A DNA stretch of 64,000 nt. Source: Apostichopus japonicus (Eukaryota; Echinodermata; Holothuroidea; Aspidochirotida; Stichopodidae). Positions 29,335-42,317 of the stretch are shown in pieces. Position numbers and translations under genes: made by a program. The notes beneath the pieces are model-generated. The model had not been told where the DNA came from and made no database searches. It saw only the letters and a program-made list of their open reading frames with translations. Numbering within the stretch: the stretch's first letter is position 1; each line of letters opens with the position of its first letter. The stretch lies in NCBI RefSeq assembly GCF_037975245.1, contig NC_092570.1, forward strand, positions 15,200,001 to 15,264,000. Reading direction: 5' to 3'.

Positions 29335-32300
29335 ATAGGATTTATGCATTTAATCATATCTGCATGGATCAATTTCAAAAGCAATATTTCACCAGATATT
29401 TAGAATTCTTGCACATCGATCTGTAGGGACACTGTATGTTCTGTCCCGATTCATCTATGCAAATTATGACCAGCAGTGGTAGCACATCAGTTAATATTAA
29501 CGCAGAACTTGTATAGGGGAATATAGTAACGAAATCAGCCCTAACCGTGCAAATAACCGCGTGCGGTTTCATATAGACTCAGCCTTTAGACTGCTTTAAC
29601 AGAAGAGACAAATATTGGATCAATTTATCTTGATAGTCTTGGAAATCTAAAAATAACTCCAATTCAGTAACAAACTTGACCAACCAAATTCACATTACTA
29701 CAAAAGTATACACAATTATGATCAGGAAGTCATTTCTCTCTCTCTCCACTCCTCTGTCTCTCTCTCTTTCTCGTCATCTTCATCTTTTCCTTTCCGTTTT
29801 TCGCAAGTCTTATTCAATCATAAGACTTGATCGATATTTATGGGATCGCGAAATTTTAGACTGTCTTTGTTGATATCAAAATAAACAAAAAACTGGTGGG
29901 AAGACAATAAATGAATTGTAAATCACTTTCTGCAATGTAGTCATAAATCAATTAATAATTACGTATATGTATAGGATAGTGTGATAGGCGAAGTGAAAAG
30001 AGCACGTTACTATAGTTTATACCACTTGCAACATTGAGGGTCTATAAAGGACATGTGAGGAGTAAAATTCAAGGAAAAGAACGATAAACTCAGATCAATT
30101 TGGTGTGGAAGGTGAGTAAGGGAGGGGGGGGAAACTAGTGTTTGTTGATGTTTTACTTTGAAATATCACTTTTTTTTCTCCTGACAATGATCTTATAAAC
30201 TACTTGACGTGTTTACATTGAGTCATATGTTTATGTAATTTAAATAAAAACATACCAACGAACTTCAAACAATGTGAAGAAAATGTTATAAACATCTAAA
30301 TTTGAGGTTAGGAGGAAACGCTTCGAAATTCCAAACAAATGATTTCCCTTAATAATAATAATCCAAAAATCGTTATAGTTGTTAAAGGAGTATACAACAT
30401 TGAAGTTACTAGTGTTAATATATGAAAAAACCTGAAAAAATCTGTTTGAAGTGATTACTAACTATATAGGTTGAACAACAGAGATAAAAAAATGTAGTAT
30501 TTTACACTCTTTGATACGAATATAAGTTAAATGGATGCTTTGTTTTTATAAGAAACAAAAAGGAGTGCTAAATATGTTTCCATTGCAACTCCTTTATATT
30601 CATCATTAAAATTCATAGAATGCTCCTTTAATGCTTCGTGGATGACAACATCCGTTGGATCAAGAAAAATGACAAGAAAGTGGGGTTGTTTCATTATTTT
30701 CCTTACAAAGGCCTTTAAAGTGATCTGAAAGATATTTGGGAAAGGTATGTATAGTATAGAGGAAAGTGATTGCAGAAGATTCACTGACATTGTAGCGAGG
30801 GGAGGGGAGGTGGAGGGGGGGTATGTGGATTCATGGTGGGGTGAGAGACGAGGGTAAAGGTAGGGGTGGGTTTGAAAATGATGGCGCTATAGAAGGGAAA
30901 TAAGACCCAAATAAAAGTTTCTTCATTGTATGTAACCGTCAATGGCTTCAACACTGCACAGTTCATAGCATATAACCTATTCAAAACACTTTCACACATG
31001 GTGAAATAATCTGTTTATACGTAAACTTGAATCCATTTAGCTGCTTAGTCAAATCTCTACTTACGATCAGTGAGAAGTTGATCAGATGGAAAAGATAGGG
31101 AGAGAGCGAGAGAAATCGCTGGAAGGAAATTTAAATGTAATATCCTAGGTAGAATGTAAAATATCTTTGACTTATTACGTATTTAAGTCATACCAAATAT
31201 GTCTGTATGCTATAAATAAACTGCAGAGACTTATCAAACCAATATGCCATAGGGCACTAGAGACCGGTATTTTTTTTCTTTGGGGGGGGGGGGGATATAC
31301 TTCCTTGCTTTCGTTTTCTTTTAAATGAAATTTACATTGGAATGTTTGGAGGGGGGAATACTAGCAACAATACTACCAACTTTAATTAAGTTTAAACCAT
31401 AATTGTTGTTAAACATCATTTTGTGCCCCACCGAAGGACGACGTACTGCAACATTTTCAAATCGATGTAGGAAGGTATTGTAATTGGCCAGGGGTTTTGA
31501 GGCCTATAGCGTTAGGAGATTACAAAAATTGTAATAACATTTACCGACTTCCATAGGTCAACGTCTGGTAGTTTGAACGAGAATAGACGACAGGAAGAGC
31601 TTATATAGAAGACGTAAACTCAACTATCAGCTTTTGCTTTTATATGTTAGAGAGCTTTTTTGAGGGGGATAAACAACTCTCTCTAATAGTTAAACAAAAA
31701 TGTTTGCTTCCTTCGGGAGATATCCTAGTTTTAAAAACCTTGTAAGGTGGTTGTGATTTTGCAAACCTGTCATGCCATAGAATCTGAAAGGTTTTTACGT
31801 TCTCTTGGCTCTTTTTCTTCTTCATTTAAAATAAATAAAATAAAGGTAAACAATTAACTTGCCATTGAAACCAATGCTACCATTAATCTTGTTAAGAGCT
31901 TCAATTTTTTAGATACAGCGTTTAGTTAATGTATATGAGGTTGTATTTTCTTTAAATTTAAAAATGAAATCGTAACCCAAATAAGTTATAAATCATGAAC
32001 AACCCTTTTAGACGAGAATCTCTTGCCCCACCAAATCCCTGCTACCCTCCTCACCCGCTGTACCCTTCCTCCGCAAAGACCTACCCCACCAAAGACCCAC
32101 CCCGTCAACCCCTTACCCCCACCACCAACTCCACCATTCCTAAATAAATATATTTCGCTACATGGTATCAAGACAAAAAAATAAATACAATTTCATTATT
32201 TTTATTTCGTCTTGGCTTTTATATAATATTATCGAGACAAAGCGTAACTGCAAACATTATTTTTCAAGCAGAGACAAAAATGAAAAAATAAAAAGGAAAC

Positions 32301-32884
32301 AAAAAATAAATAATATAGATCGAAAAATCATATTTGAAAAGAAACATTCTCCATGCGACCACATATAACCTCCACAACATGTTCTGTATACGTATTAAGA
32401 CAAAACTCAATGGCTTTCATCTTAAAATAACATTCTTAATAACCCAAACTAACCACCTTTCCGACGGTAGTTTTCTGTCGCAATTGCCTTCTAACATCGT
32501 GCGGGGGAAATTCGCCTCCAAATAACACTGTATGAATATGTTCATTAATCGATTTCTATATCTGTGATTGAAAGAAAAGAAGAGATAAAAATGTCTCCAC
32601 TTTGCAAATTATTCCGAAGTAAAATGGCGTACCGAAAACTAATGGCTCACACATTCGATTACGTCATTGCTATTATTACACTATACAATGTTCTCGTGAA
32701 TATTTACAACACATTAACGACAAATCCCACTACGTATAAAATCTACTGTAGATATATTTTATTCTTGTTTTGGGTGATTTTAAATGACAAGAGGAAGCAG
32801 CATGAAAATGTAACATTAATTTACTTAGAGGGCGCAGTGACTCATTAAATGTTTTTTACAACATGCGATACATATTTAACGCTT

Positions 32885-33260
32885 CGTGCTTCGATGGCGG
32901 TCTCAATGTTTCAATGTTAAATAACGGTTCCCAAAACGATGGTGTTAATGTTCCAGAGAGTGAATAACGGTTTTAGTATTTCATTGATGGACAAGATAAG
33001 GGTCCAATGTGTCAGTGATGGTTCCAATGGTGGTGTAATGTTCCAGAGTTTTAATAACGGTTTAAGGAATGGGTTTTTGTTTCGTTGAGGGGTACACTTT
33101 TTTCTATACCGGTTTCAGTGTTTTAATGACGGTTCCAATACCCGTTTCAATGAAGGTCCCAAACGACGGCTTTATTAACAGTTTCACTCTTGCATAGACG
33201 TTTTCAATAATGGTCTCATTTTGTACAAGTCTCGGTAGGTGGTCTGTGATTCAGTATCGG
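32885..33260 (+). repeat. Degenerate minisatellite
   Basis: Loose repeats of a ~25-30 bp motif around GGTTTCAATGTTTTAATGAC / AACGGTTCCAAT. Register is kept but copies are strongly diverged, so this is an old array. Confidence 0.5.
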
Positions 33261-35081
33261 TTCTAAGAACGGGGCTATGAAATTTTAGAAGTATTAATAT
33301 GTTTCACTTCTTTTTATATTATTCTCATCGTTTTAAAATGTGACAATGCTACAAAAGGAAACTGTCGTGATGTTATCCATCCTCACAATCTCTCACAATA
33401 ACTAGATCGTGGCGATATGTACATATAACCCTGCTACATGCTTTACGTTATCATCAGTTACTCGGACGATAGGTGAAAACATTGGTAATTAAATAAATTA
33501 GGTCGAATGATGTCTGAGTCACTCACCATGATAGGCAGTCAATCAGTCAGAGACTCAAAACTATCAGAGCGGAGAGAAATCGTTTTAAGTGGCCTTTTCC
33601 AAAAAAACCCGTTACATTAAAGTATGTTTCAATTAATGTTTCGATAAGAGTTTCACATTTCTCTGACTTATTAATGACTGGTATACACGCTACTTCCCTC
33701 CTCGATCACGGAAAGTCAAATTAATTTGCGATCTTAATGGTTGGTGACAAACAGCAAAATGCCAAATGAAATCCATTCTCGATGGAGACTCACAAGGTAA
33801 GAGGGTATATGGTGTTGTTGTTATTCAACTGTAGATGGAAAGGGGTAATAATAAATCTTCATGTTACTTTTAATCACTACTAGAGGCATGCATACTTAAA
33901 ATTTGTCGTGGTCACAAACAAAAAAAGAGGGTAAGAGCATTTTTTATACTCTAATTCGTGAAAATTATAAACCGTACAGATGAATAATCGGTTAAGAATT
34001 TATCCTGAGGGCAAAAGTGAAATAATTAGGCCGAGCACTGTGTGAGTTGATTAAGCGCCTTCACTGACACACAAAATAGTTTACTGAGCGTTAGAGGTTT
34101 TCTTAACTATGTGTTCTAAATGTGTACCTTAACATAAAAATAGAGAAGAAATTCCAAAGCTACACTCGGAAGTATATATGTTCCAAGTCCACTTATTTAA
34201 TTTGCATGTCTAGAGATAATTATTTTTCACAGACAAACAATTGCGAAAGGTATTCACATATTTTTGGAAAGTATATTTGGGGTTATCAGATGGTATTCAG
34301 TAGGAAAGAGGAACGCAGTGAAGAGGTAATCGATCGACAAGGGATTTACCTTTTTTGAATATTTTTTTAGAGAGACTTTTTTATAGCGGGATTGTTTGAG
34401 TTCACTTTTTTTTGGCATTGAGCCATCAATTATAATTGATAACGAACTATATGTATTTTTATTTATGTAAACAATATATCTTTAGTAATGCAACATGATA
34501 GTATTACTACTTTATGTATAATTTGCATGTAGCTAAACAAATATTGAACACCTATTTCTCAGAAAAGAATGCAGGCCGGGATAAACGTGGAGAAAAAGTG
34601 GTAACTTTATATATATTTATTAATATTAGTTATATTATTTGATTTGATCTGAAGTTGTTCTTTGTTGGTATGTGGAAGTTGTTTAACATTTATAAGATTC
34701 ATTAAGTCCCGCGAGAATTCTTTGAGTGGGAAATCTCGATTTTATATTCTTTTTGTTTTGTGAGTTTTGGTAGTTGTATGGAAATTGAAAGAAAATATAT
34801 ATATCGTGCCGATAGGTAATGTATTAACATATATCATAACCTTGAGCTGTTTGGCCGCAAGAAGTGAGGTCAGTTTTCATGAGGGAAGGAACAAACACTA
34901 ATCTAAAATATATACATCACCCTAGTGGCAATAAAGATTTGACTTATTTGAAGAAGAATATGATCAAAAGAAAACCAGCTTGATCCGGCGATTTCTTCTT
35001 TCTCAGGTTTTGGTTTGAAATTTGAGCTGAAGCGTCAGACAGAAGTCTTAGTCTTCTTGGTCATAAATGATTTTTATATGG

Positions 35082-35570
35082 GAACTGAACTGACCTGTAC
35101 TGTACTGTACTCTACTGTATAGTTCTGTACAGTACTGTACAGTACAGTACAATAATGTACAGTACTGTATTGAACTGTACAGTACACTGCACTGTACTGT
35201 ACTGTACAGTACACTGCACTGTACTGTACTGTACAGTACTGAACTGAACTGACCTGTACTGTACTGTACTCTATTGTACAGTACTGTACAGTAGAGTACA
35301 GTACAGGTCAGTTCAGTACTGTACTGTACTGTACAGTACTGAACTGACCTGAACTGTACTGTACTCTATTGTACAGTACTGTACAGTACAGTACTGTACA
35401 GTAAAATAATGTACAGTACTGTATTGAACTGTACAGTACAAAACTGTACTGTACGGTACTGTATGGTACTGTACTGAACTGTACTGTACAGTACGGTACT
35501 GTACTGTATTGTATTTTACAGTACAGTACAGTACAGTACTGTCCTGTACTAAACTGTACTGTACTGAACT
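35082..35570. repeat. GTACT/GTACA pentamer satellite, block 1
   Basis: About 490 bp are built almost entirely of five-base units GTACT and GTACA, which are each other's reverse complement in register (GTACTGTAC pairs with GTACAGTAC). Runs of one orientation alternate with runs of the other, so the block can fold on itself in many ways. ORFs through it (TVLYCTVQYS...) are artefacts of the repeat. Confidence 0.9.
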
Positions 35571-35655
35571 GATAGTCACATTGTTTATTTATTGCAGAAG
35601 GTAATAAATAATTCCAATGTTAGAGAAAAGCAAAAACAGATGTAAGGGTTTGCAT
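35571..35655 (+). repeat. Spacer copy 1 of the pentamer satellite
   Basis: GATAGTCACATTGTTTATT... to TTTGCATG. The same spacer occurs after block 2 at 36151-36236 with about five differences. The whole satellite-plus-spacer unit is therefore a ~580-bp tandem duplication. Confidence 0.85.
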
Positions 35656-36150
35656 GTACTGTACTGTACTAAACTGTACGGTTCAGTACTGTACAGTACG
35701 GTACTGTATGGTACTGTGCTGTACTGTACTGTACTGTACTGTACTGTACAGTACAGTACAGTACTGTACTGTACTGTATAGTACAGTACAGTACTGTACT
35801 GTACTGTCCTGTACTGTACCGTACTGTATGGTACTGTACAGTACTGTACTGTACTGTACTGTATTGTATTGTATTGTACAGTACAGTACTGTACTGTACT
35901 GTACAGTACAGTACAGCACAGTACCATACAGTACCGTACAGTACAGGACAGTACAGTACAGTACTGTACTGTACAGTACAGTACAGTACAGTACTGTACT
36001 GTACTGTATAGTACAGTACAGTACTGTACTGTACTGTCCTGTACTGTACCGTACTGTATGGTACTGTACAGTACTGTACTGTACTGTATTGTATTGTATT
36101 GTATTGTACAGTACAGTACTGTCCTGTACTGAACTGTACTGTACTGAACT
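35656..36150. repeat. GTACT/GTACA pentamer satellite, block 2
   Basis: Second block of the same pentamer, with internal duplications: the segment around 35780-35880 recurs near 36010-36115. It is separated from block 1 by an 86-bp spacer. Confidence 0.9.
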
Positions 36151-36236
36151 GATAGTCACATTGTTAATTTATTGCAGAAGGTAATAAATAATTCCAATGT
36201 CAGAGAAAAACAAAAACAGATGTTAGGGTTTGCATG
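36151..36236 (+). repeat. Spacer copy 2 of the pentamer satellite
   Basis: Matches 35571-35655 closely and marks the right edge of the ~580-bp tandem duplication. Sequence to its right is not repetitive. Confidence 0.85.
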
Positions 36237-37870
36237 GCGTCATATATCATTGCGCAATGCACTCATCAAAATAATGCTCTTAACAACGGGAAAAACGATG
36301 CCAAATAGAATTGGTTGTGCAGGCATCGTTTCAAAAGACCTGTATACTTTGTTTTATAAATGTCTATTGGTAAATCGCTACAGAAATGTATAACGTTTTA
36401 TTGGTTTTTTTTTTAATTCGCAAACTGGTCATACTTTTTCTTATGCATATTATTTTTTAACTTACTTTTTCGTTCCTCAGGTATAGTAACACACTGCAAC
36501 ATATAGTGGCAAACCTCTGTCCACGGGAATTACAGCTAGAAAACACCTGCTTTTCTTTCTTTTAACTCGACGGAAACGCTGGGAAACTTTATAACATTTA
36601 CTTCAAGGAAGGGCAAATAACCATCTAGATTTCGACTTAACTTTGTTTGAAATTCTCTTCTCTCATTAATAAACCAATGAACATTCTTGACAAACCAGAA
36701 CATTTTGTCTCCAAGTGTTTCATACCTTGTCTAAAATAATTTACTAAGAAACGTTTCAATATAAATAGAAACAAAAAAAGCGACAAATCTTGTGACTGGA
36801 TTTGCAAGGACTTTCTCGTTAAAGGAGGTTGGGTTCGTTAATATTTTTCGACCGCCGTTCAAAGGAAAAAAAGTAAATCCATTGCTTATATACTTGTTTA
36901 AAAGTTATATAGGCTTCTTCGTACAATGTAACCGGTTTCCATTGAGCCCCTAGCTAACAACTTCCTAATGAGATCGTCAATGGTAATTTGATGCGCAGGT
37001 TCTTAGGGGAAAAGGTGTGCGAATTTGATGAAAAGAGATCTAATTTTGTGATAACATCTGCCCACATAGCGAAAGTATTCGCTTACGGCGGTATAAGTTG
37101 CTTTCAAATCTATTACAGAGGGCCTGTCAAAGTTTTCGACATTCGTTTCCCCCTACCGACCGAAATAATTTTCTTTTTCATTATATATACCTCGTCTTAT
37201 ATATGTTATCTGTCCTTGTCCCCGACGTATTCAAGGTGTGAAAGAAAATATTGACTTTATAGACATATATCATAAAATGTTATTAGGGAATGTTGGCAAA
37301 ATGTCAACATTATATGCAAACAGAAGTAAACGAAAAACTGTCCAAAATTGTTTTCCGCAAGCCTTTTTCCTTTTCTTTTTTCCTTTTGATGGAGTTAGGA
37401 ATAATGTTGAATAGAATTGCTGGGCATATACTGTCTACTTTTAACTAAGTTTTTATCCTCTCAAATTCCAGCAGTTTTAAAAAATTTGAATGTTTAAATA
37501 GCACGAAATACTTCCTCTCCAAAAATCGAAGTAAACTAAATTTGAACGAAAGTTCAAAAGTAGCTTTTAATATACTCTTTTTTTGTCGCTGAAGTCCTGA
37601 TGGAGTACTTATATAGCACATATAATGTGAAGCAACCTAAACCTTTACGGAAGGAAGCGTGATAGGGTCGGGAAGAGGGGGAAGAGAGGGTGTTACTGAT
37701 GCCCTGTGAGGCAATGTGTGCGTACTTTACATCTGAAGCAAATCTCAATTAGCGAGTATTGTCAACTGATTTTGTTTTGCTTTAAGTTTATGTTTTCTTT
37801 GAGTAGACGTTCGACGAGGCCCAGCTACTCCATATTTCCGTCGATTACGTCATTACGGTCTGAAATAGGC

Positions 37871-37901
<31 letters not shown>

Positions 37902-39019
37902 TATATATGTAAGGAACGTGCTAGAGGACTTTTTAAGGAAACTGTACTTTCGACTCCCCAGAAACCTCTTCTCAGGCTCACTGAGAAGTGCTTTAGTCAT
38001 TTACGGGGAAAGACTCATCAAATATATTCTGTCGCGTGCCTAGAATACTTACAGTCTAAAATATCCATATTTAGAAATGAATGCAAAGGAAATTTTATAA
38101 ACCGAGTGCCTCTTTCTTAAGCTGAGTGAACTATCAAATAACTGGCACTGTAGAAAGAATGAGTTCGACGTGTAGATTTCCAAATATTTCAACAAAATGT
38201 CATTCTTTTCTCTATAGAGGTATTATCCACAAGCTATTTTGAACTAAATACATGAATGATTTGCTTAAAAGCTACATTTTATATCGGGGTGTATACTCTC
38301 TAAATCCGTAAGTGTGAAATATCAACTCCAGATGTCGATCCGAAAAACATTTGGCTCGAAAACGAGCCAATATATGCTGAAAATGTGAAATATACGAGTG
38401 AATATTTTGTTCAGATTTCTCACTCTGACGTAGATCCAAAAGCTCATCCAATCAGGTTCGTTCGTTATATCACCTGAGTTATTATCATACACCACGCGCA
38501 ATTCGTACGTACGAACCAATTAATTGTGTACATAACAGTATAGTACATGCACAATACCCATACGCGTACCCTTATGAGCTAGTACTCAGTATCCCGAGTT
38601 TCAAATTGGTTCCCGGTTTTACGAAGAAATCATAACTACAGTCATAACTAACTTGTCTTTTATCAACACATCGTCTATAAGATCTTCAAGATGCCATCAG
38701 ATTTTTTTCCTTTTCATTTGGTTGGAAGAGCAAGGGTTTGCACATGTTTAACAGTTCTCTAGTTAGGCCTAGCAATGTAGCCTAATGTTACTGCCTAGGC
38801 CTAGAACAATACTATTTCTGTGCATGGCAACGCTTTTCAAGTAATTTCTGTACTTACTGTTTGTGTCTTGGCTAATAATTAAGACACAAAGATAATTGGC
38901 TACGAAGGTAAACCATTTATATGCTATGTTGATCTACAACTGATGACTTCCTTTTTGTTTTGCTCGCTCTGTGCTTAAACTTTTTATTTTGCCTTACTCC
39001 TTCCTACTAAAGGTACAAG
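36237..39019. other. No gene seen
   Basis: AT-rich with no notable repeat except the short TA tract at 37.87 kb. Confidence 0.45.
37868..37910. repeat. (TA)n microsatellite
   Basis: TA run with one ATAGACATAT interruption. Confidence 0.9.
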
Positions 39020-39373
39020 ATGTCAGTTTTACCAGCATCTACAATTCGTGCTACCATAGACAGTCCACTGTACCATGGGCTCATTGGAGAAAGAAAATAC
39101 TGGAACTTTCTGGAAGCTAGTGGTGCGGATACTGAAACTGCTAGCAAGCAAGGGGTTCTTTTTGCCGAAGGGAACATTATTTTGTTTGTACTTTACCAGA
39201 GGCACCAATCCTTCCTTCTACTGGCTTGGAGACCAACAGTAATCTCCATCTCCAGATGTGTTTCAGAAGACACTGAGAGATATTGGACACAAATGGTTTC
39301 CTACAAGTTCAGGCAACGTTCTCAATTCCTTGGTGAGCCGGTAGATAGTATATTGATGCAATACGAGAACTAA
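39020..39373 (+). CDS. Orphan ORF, 117 codons, unknown
   Basis: The ORF starts MSVLPASTIRATIDSP and ends VDSILMQYEN before a TAA. Composition is less AT-rich and less repetitive than surrounding sequence. A possible acceptor (TTCCTACTAAAG) lies just upstream, so it could be a terminal exon. No signal peptide, membrane segment or known motif is recognised. It may be a fragment of a transposable element, since a foldback element follows within 210 bases. Confidence 0.2.
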   Translation: MSVLPASTIRATIDSPLYHGLIGERKYWNFLEASGADTETASKQGVLFAEGNIILFVLYQRHQSFLLLAWRPTVISISRCVSEDTERYWTQMVSYKFRQRSQFLGEPVDSILMQYEN

Positions 39374-39575
39374 CACTACCATGTGAAGTTAAGATCCTTC
39401 CGAGACGAAATGATCTGTGACAAATATGTCGAAAAGACTTATTTATTCCCTTTACGAGAACGACTTTAACGTTTACTAGGCAAGTACTTAATTTAAGGGT
39501 TGGGTTTGCAAATTGAAGGGAAAAACCTACACTGACTTGCACCTTGAAATCCCCACCCTCTTCAAAGGGTATAGT

Positions 39576-39957
39576 ATACAAATAATGAATGGTTATGAGT
39601 GCAATAGTGCAAATATTTCATGAGTTGAAAGATGTGATTTGTTCCATTCAACGAGGCGCAGCCGAGTTGAATGGAACAAATTACATCTTTCAACTCATGA
39701 ATTATTTGTACTATTGCACGAATGGATACCATTCATTATTTTTTTTATACAACATATTATATTAAGATGGGTAAAATGCACTGCAACAGATTGTTTTGAA
39801 CAGACAGGTTTCTCTGCTCTCTTACCATTGAAAAAAGTGCTACCAAAAAAGTATAACCCATGGTTCTATATCATAGAGTGGAATAGAGCGGATTTTGCAT
39901 GCAATCAACGAGTAATTGACCAATCAAATGACCAGAATACAATTAGGTGCTGTAAAA
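39576..39957 (+). mobile_element. Foldback element with ~70-bp hairpin arms
   Basis: Arms at about 39584-39652 and 39666-39737 are near-perfect inverted complements (GTTGAATGGAACAAAT... on the right arm) around a 13-base loop, GAGGCGCAGCCGA. The segment after the hairpin, 39791-39957, is over 90 percent identical by eye to the minus strand of 16680-16845. An ORF runs through it, but the related copy and the hairpin indicate a repeat rather than a gene. Confidence 0.65.
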
Positions 39958-40612
39958 TACCAGATGACCCCATTGCTCAAACATCCCCAATCCTATTTGC
40001 ACCAACAGTGGGCAATATTAAAGAGTTTTGCCATAAGGTCAAGGGTCAAACCGGGAGTATGCCCAGTGCAACAGCCTTTGTGAAGGATTCCCTTTTGCAG
40101 TTCGGGAAAGGGTCTCAGACCAATTAAAACGCCTTGAGACCAAGGTCAAACTGAAAGGGAATACGAAGCTGTAGGCCGGGTCTCCTTCATTATAATGATG
40201 TTACCATGTAAATATTGTATACTACTGTCTATTATATAACTTTTCTATACTTTTATCCTTTTTTTTTGTACTCAGAGGTTTAAGCAACCACTTACCAACC
40301 AACAATATTCCTAGATTCAAATAACATTTTTCTCCAATCATGGGTTCTTTTTGGGCACATATAAATCTCGGCAATTAAATCTGAACTTCATCTACATTTT
40401 TTGTATCATAAGTTAATTTCAGATCTTTTCAGTATCACAAAAAATTGTGTTGTATTGCTTCTTTAATTTGATGGTGTAGGTGCTATCGGCGTCTGCAAGT
40501 GTTTCAAGTGTTCATGTGTTAGATATGCTGTGGTCCATGTGTTTGTATGGTGGTTAATGTTATTTCTTCACAAAAACCGCTTTGAAATATTATGTATAAG
40601 CTGTTAATTACA

Positions 40613-41116
40613 TTCATGTGATATTGTGGTTCACATACACCCTCTGGTCCACAGATGTGTGATGTTGTGGTCCACATACACCCCCTGGTCCACAGATGTG
40701 TGATATTGTGGTTCAATTATAGCCCATGGTCCACCCATTTGTGATATCATGGTTCACATACAGCCAATGGTCCACACATGTGTGATATCATGGTTCACAT
40801 ACAGCCCATGGTCCACACATGTGTGATATCATGGTTCACATACAGCCCATGGTCCACACATGTGTGATATCATGGTTCACATACAGCCCATGGTCCACAC
40901 ATGTGTGATATTGTGGTTCACATACAGCCCATGGTCCACACGTGTGTGATATCATGGTTCACATACAGCCCATGGTCCACACATGTGTGATATCATGGTT
41001 CACATACAGCCAATGGTCCACACATGTGTGATATCATGGTTCACATACAGCCCATGGTCCACACGTGTGTGATATCATGGTTCACATACAGCCCATGGTC
41101 AACACATGTGTGATAT
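40613..41116 (+). repeat. 41-bp minisatellite, about 12 copies
   Basis: The core is GGTTCACATACAGCCCATGG followed by TCCACACATGTGTGATATCAT. The right-hand copies are almost identical; the first four are diverged (CACCCTCTGGTCCACAGATG). Each unit carries the palindrome CACATGTG. Copy homogeneity rising toward the middle and right suggests recent expansion. Confidence 0.9.
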
Positions 41117-41703
41117 CGCTTTCTTGTACTGATGTAGTGCATATTTATGAGTAAATGTGTTTCATGTAAAAGTATTGAGATAGTGATGAGCTACAATATA
41201 TCTAATATTATCTAATTAAGATAATGTTATTATTTGGGTGTACAAGCTTTTGTTGTTGACAAGTTCTATTTCATTTTCATGCACAGTGGCCGTGGCTTAA
41301 TGTGAAAAATACTTGGATCGACAATATCTCAAAAATAGTAAACTAGAATTGTGTAATATATTGGTAATAAACGATGCCAGTCAATTTTTGGTTTCGATGA
41401 AATCGTAACCTATGCATTCATGCAGGCGGAGAGTGTGTTTATGTGTGTATGTATGTATGCACCATACCTTGAATGTCAGGACATGAAAAAAAAAACACAC
41501 CTATAAGGTCAGGACATTTTGAAAAGTCAGGACAAAATTTGACGTCCCGACTTTTTTAACGGTGGAGGGTGTCCAAAGTGGGGTCCTTGTAGCTCCCAAG
41601 GCTTTTCAGCCATGTCCCGGGATTGAGGGTAATTTTCCAAATATGTGTTTCTGTGTCTTTTTCCCCATATATGTGTGTCTTTCAAAATTTCACTAAATTG
41701 ATA

Positions 41704-41755
41704 ACAGCGCCCTCATTTTAAAAGCGCCCTCATTTTAACAGCGCCCTCATTTTAA
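41704..41755 (+). repeat. ~17-bp triplet repeat
   Basis: AGCGCCCTCATTTTAA occurs three times in a row. It lies downstream of a stretch with repeated GTCAGGACA motifs (41475-41550). Confidence 0.8.
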
Positions 41756-42317
41756 TGGCTTATAGCCATTACTTTTGCTCATTATGGTGAAAAATTGAAT
41801 TTCTAAGAGCAATGACATCACAACTGATGGGTAAAAAGTATTCTTTGACAAGGGAATCAGGAATAGGGGTGGTCGAATTGGTAATGTCATTGTGAATAAC
41901 TTCATTTCCAAATTTTACTGGTTGGACTTAGTGAAAGGAAACATTCAATCATGATGACAAGGTATACTAGAATGCAGTGAAAGGATGGGCTGGACCACTG
42001 TGAGTCCCGGGAGAAACATTTAAGTGCTGTTTGGTCTTTCTTCCAAGTTGAAGCGTAAAAAATATAACCTAGATTTTTTTCATGCAGTGATGCTCTGCTC
42101 TTTTCGGGAAGTGGTTGATTATTAAATCATTTGTTACGACCAACCAATTGAACTAATACTTAAACCTTTTTCAATTCGTCAGATTTAACGCTTATAGACC
42201 CAGAAACCGCATATACTGCATGATATTAAGAGTTTTATCATATGCCATTAAACTGGCTGATTATTCTGAAGCAAAACGGTACATGTCCTGTCTTTGCATG
42301 TGTATAAACACTTTCAG

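Larger units (their letters stand above)
26361..35081. other. No gene seen outside the listed repeats
   Basis: Contains GGAACRYRGAAC-type short repeats (26540-26610), a CCTG run (27868-27885), and G tracts at 28076-28087, 30124-30131 and 31282-31294. Small ORFs such as 32564-32848 lack recognisable features. Confidence 0.45.
39958..42317. other. No gene seen outside the minisatellite
   Basis: 41475-41640 contains repeated GTCAGGACA motifs and GACGTCCCGAC, looking like a dispersed repeat, but no second copy is in the window. Confidence 0.4.

Noticed and set aside
35313-36184. Long ORFs of the type TVLYCTVQYS, up to 176 codons
   Set aside because: They result from the pentamer GTACT/GTACA satellite lacking stops, and occur on both strands in the same place.
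39639-40127. 162-codon ORF including ACNQRVIDQSNDQNT
   Set aside because: It runs through a foldback element arm and a repeat that also occurs at 16.7 kb. No domain was recognised and the repeat explains the open frame.
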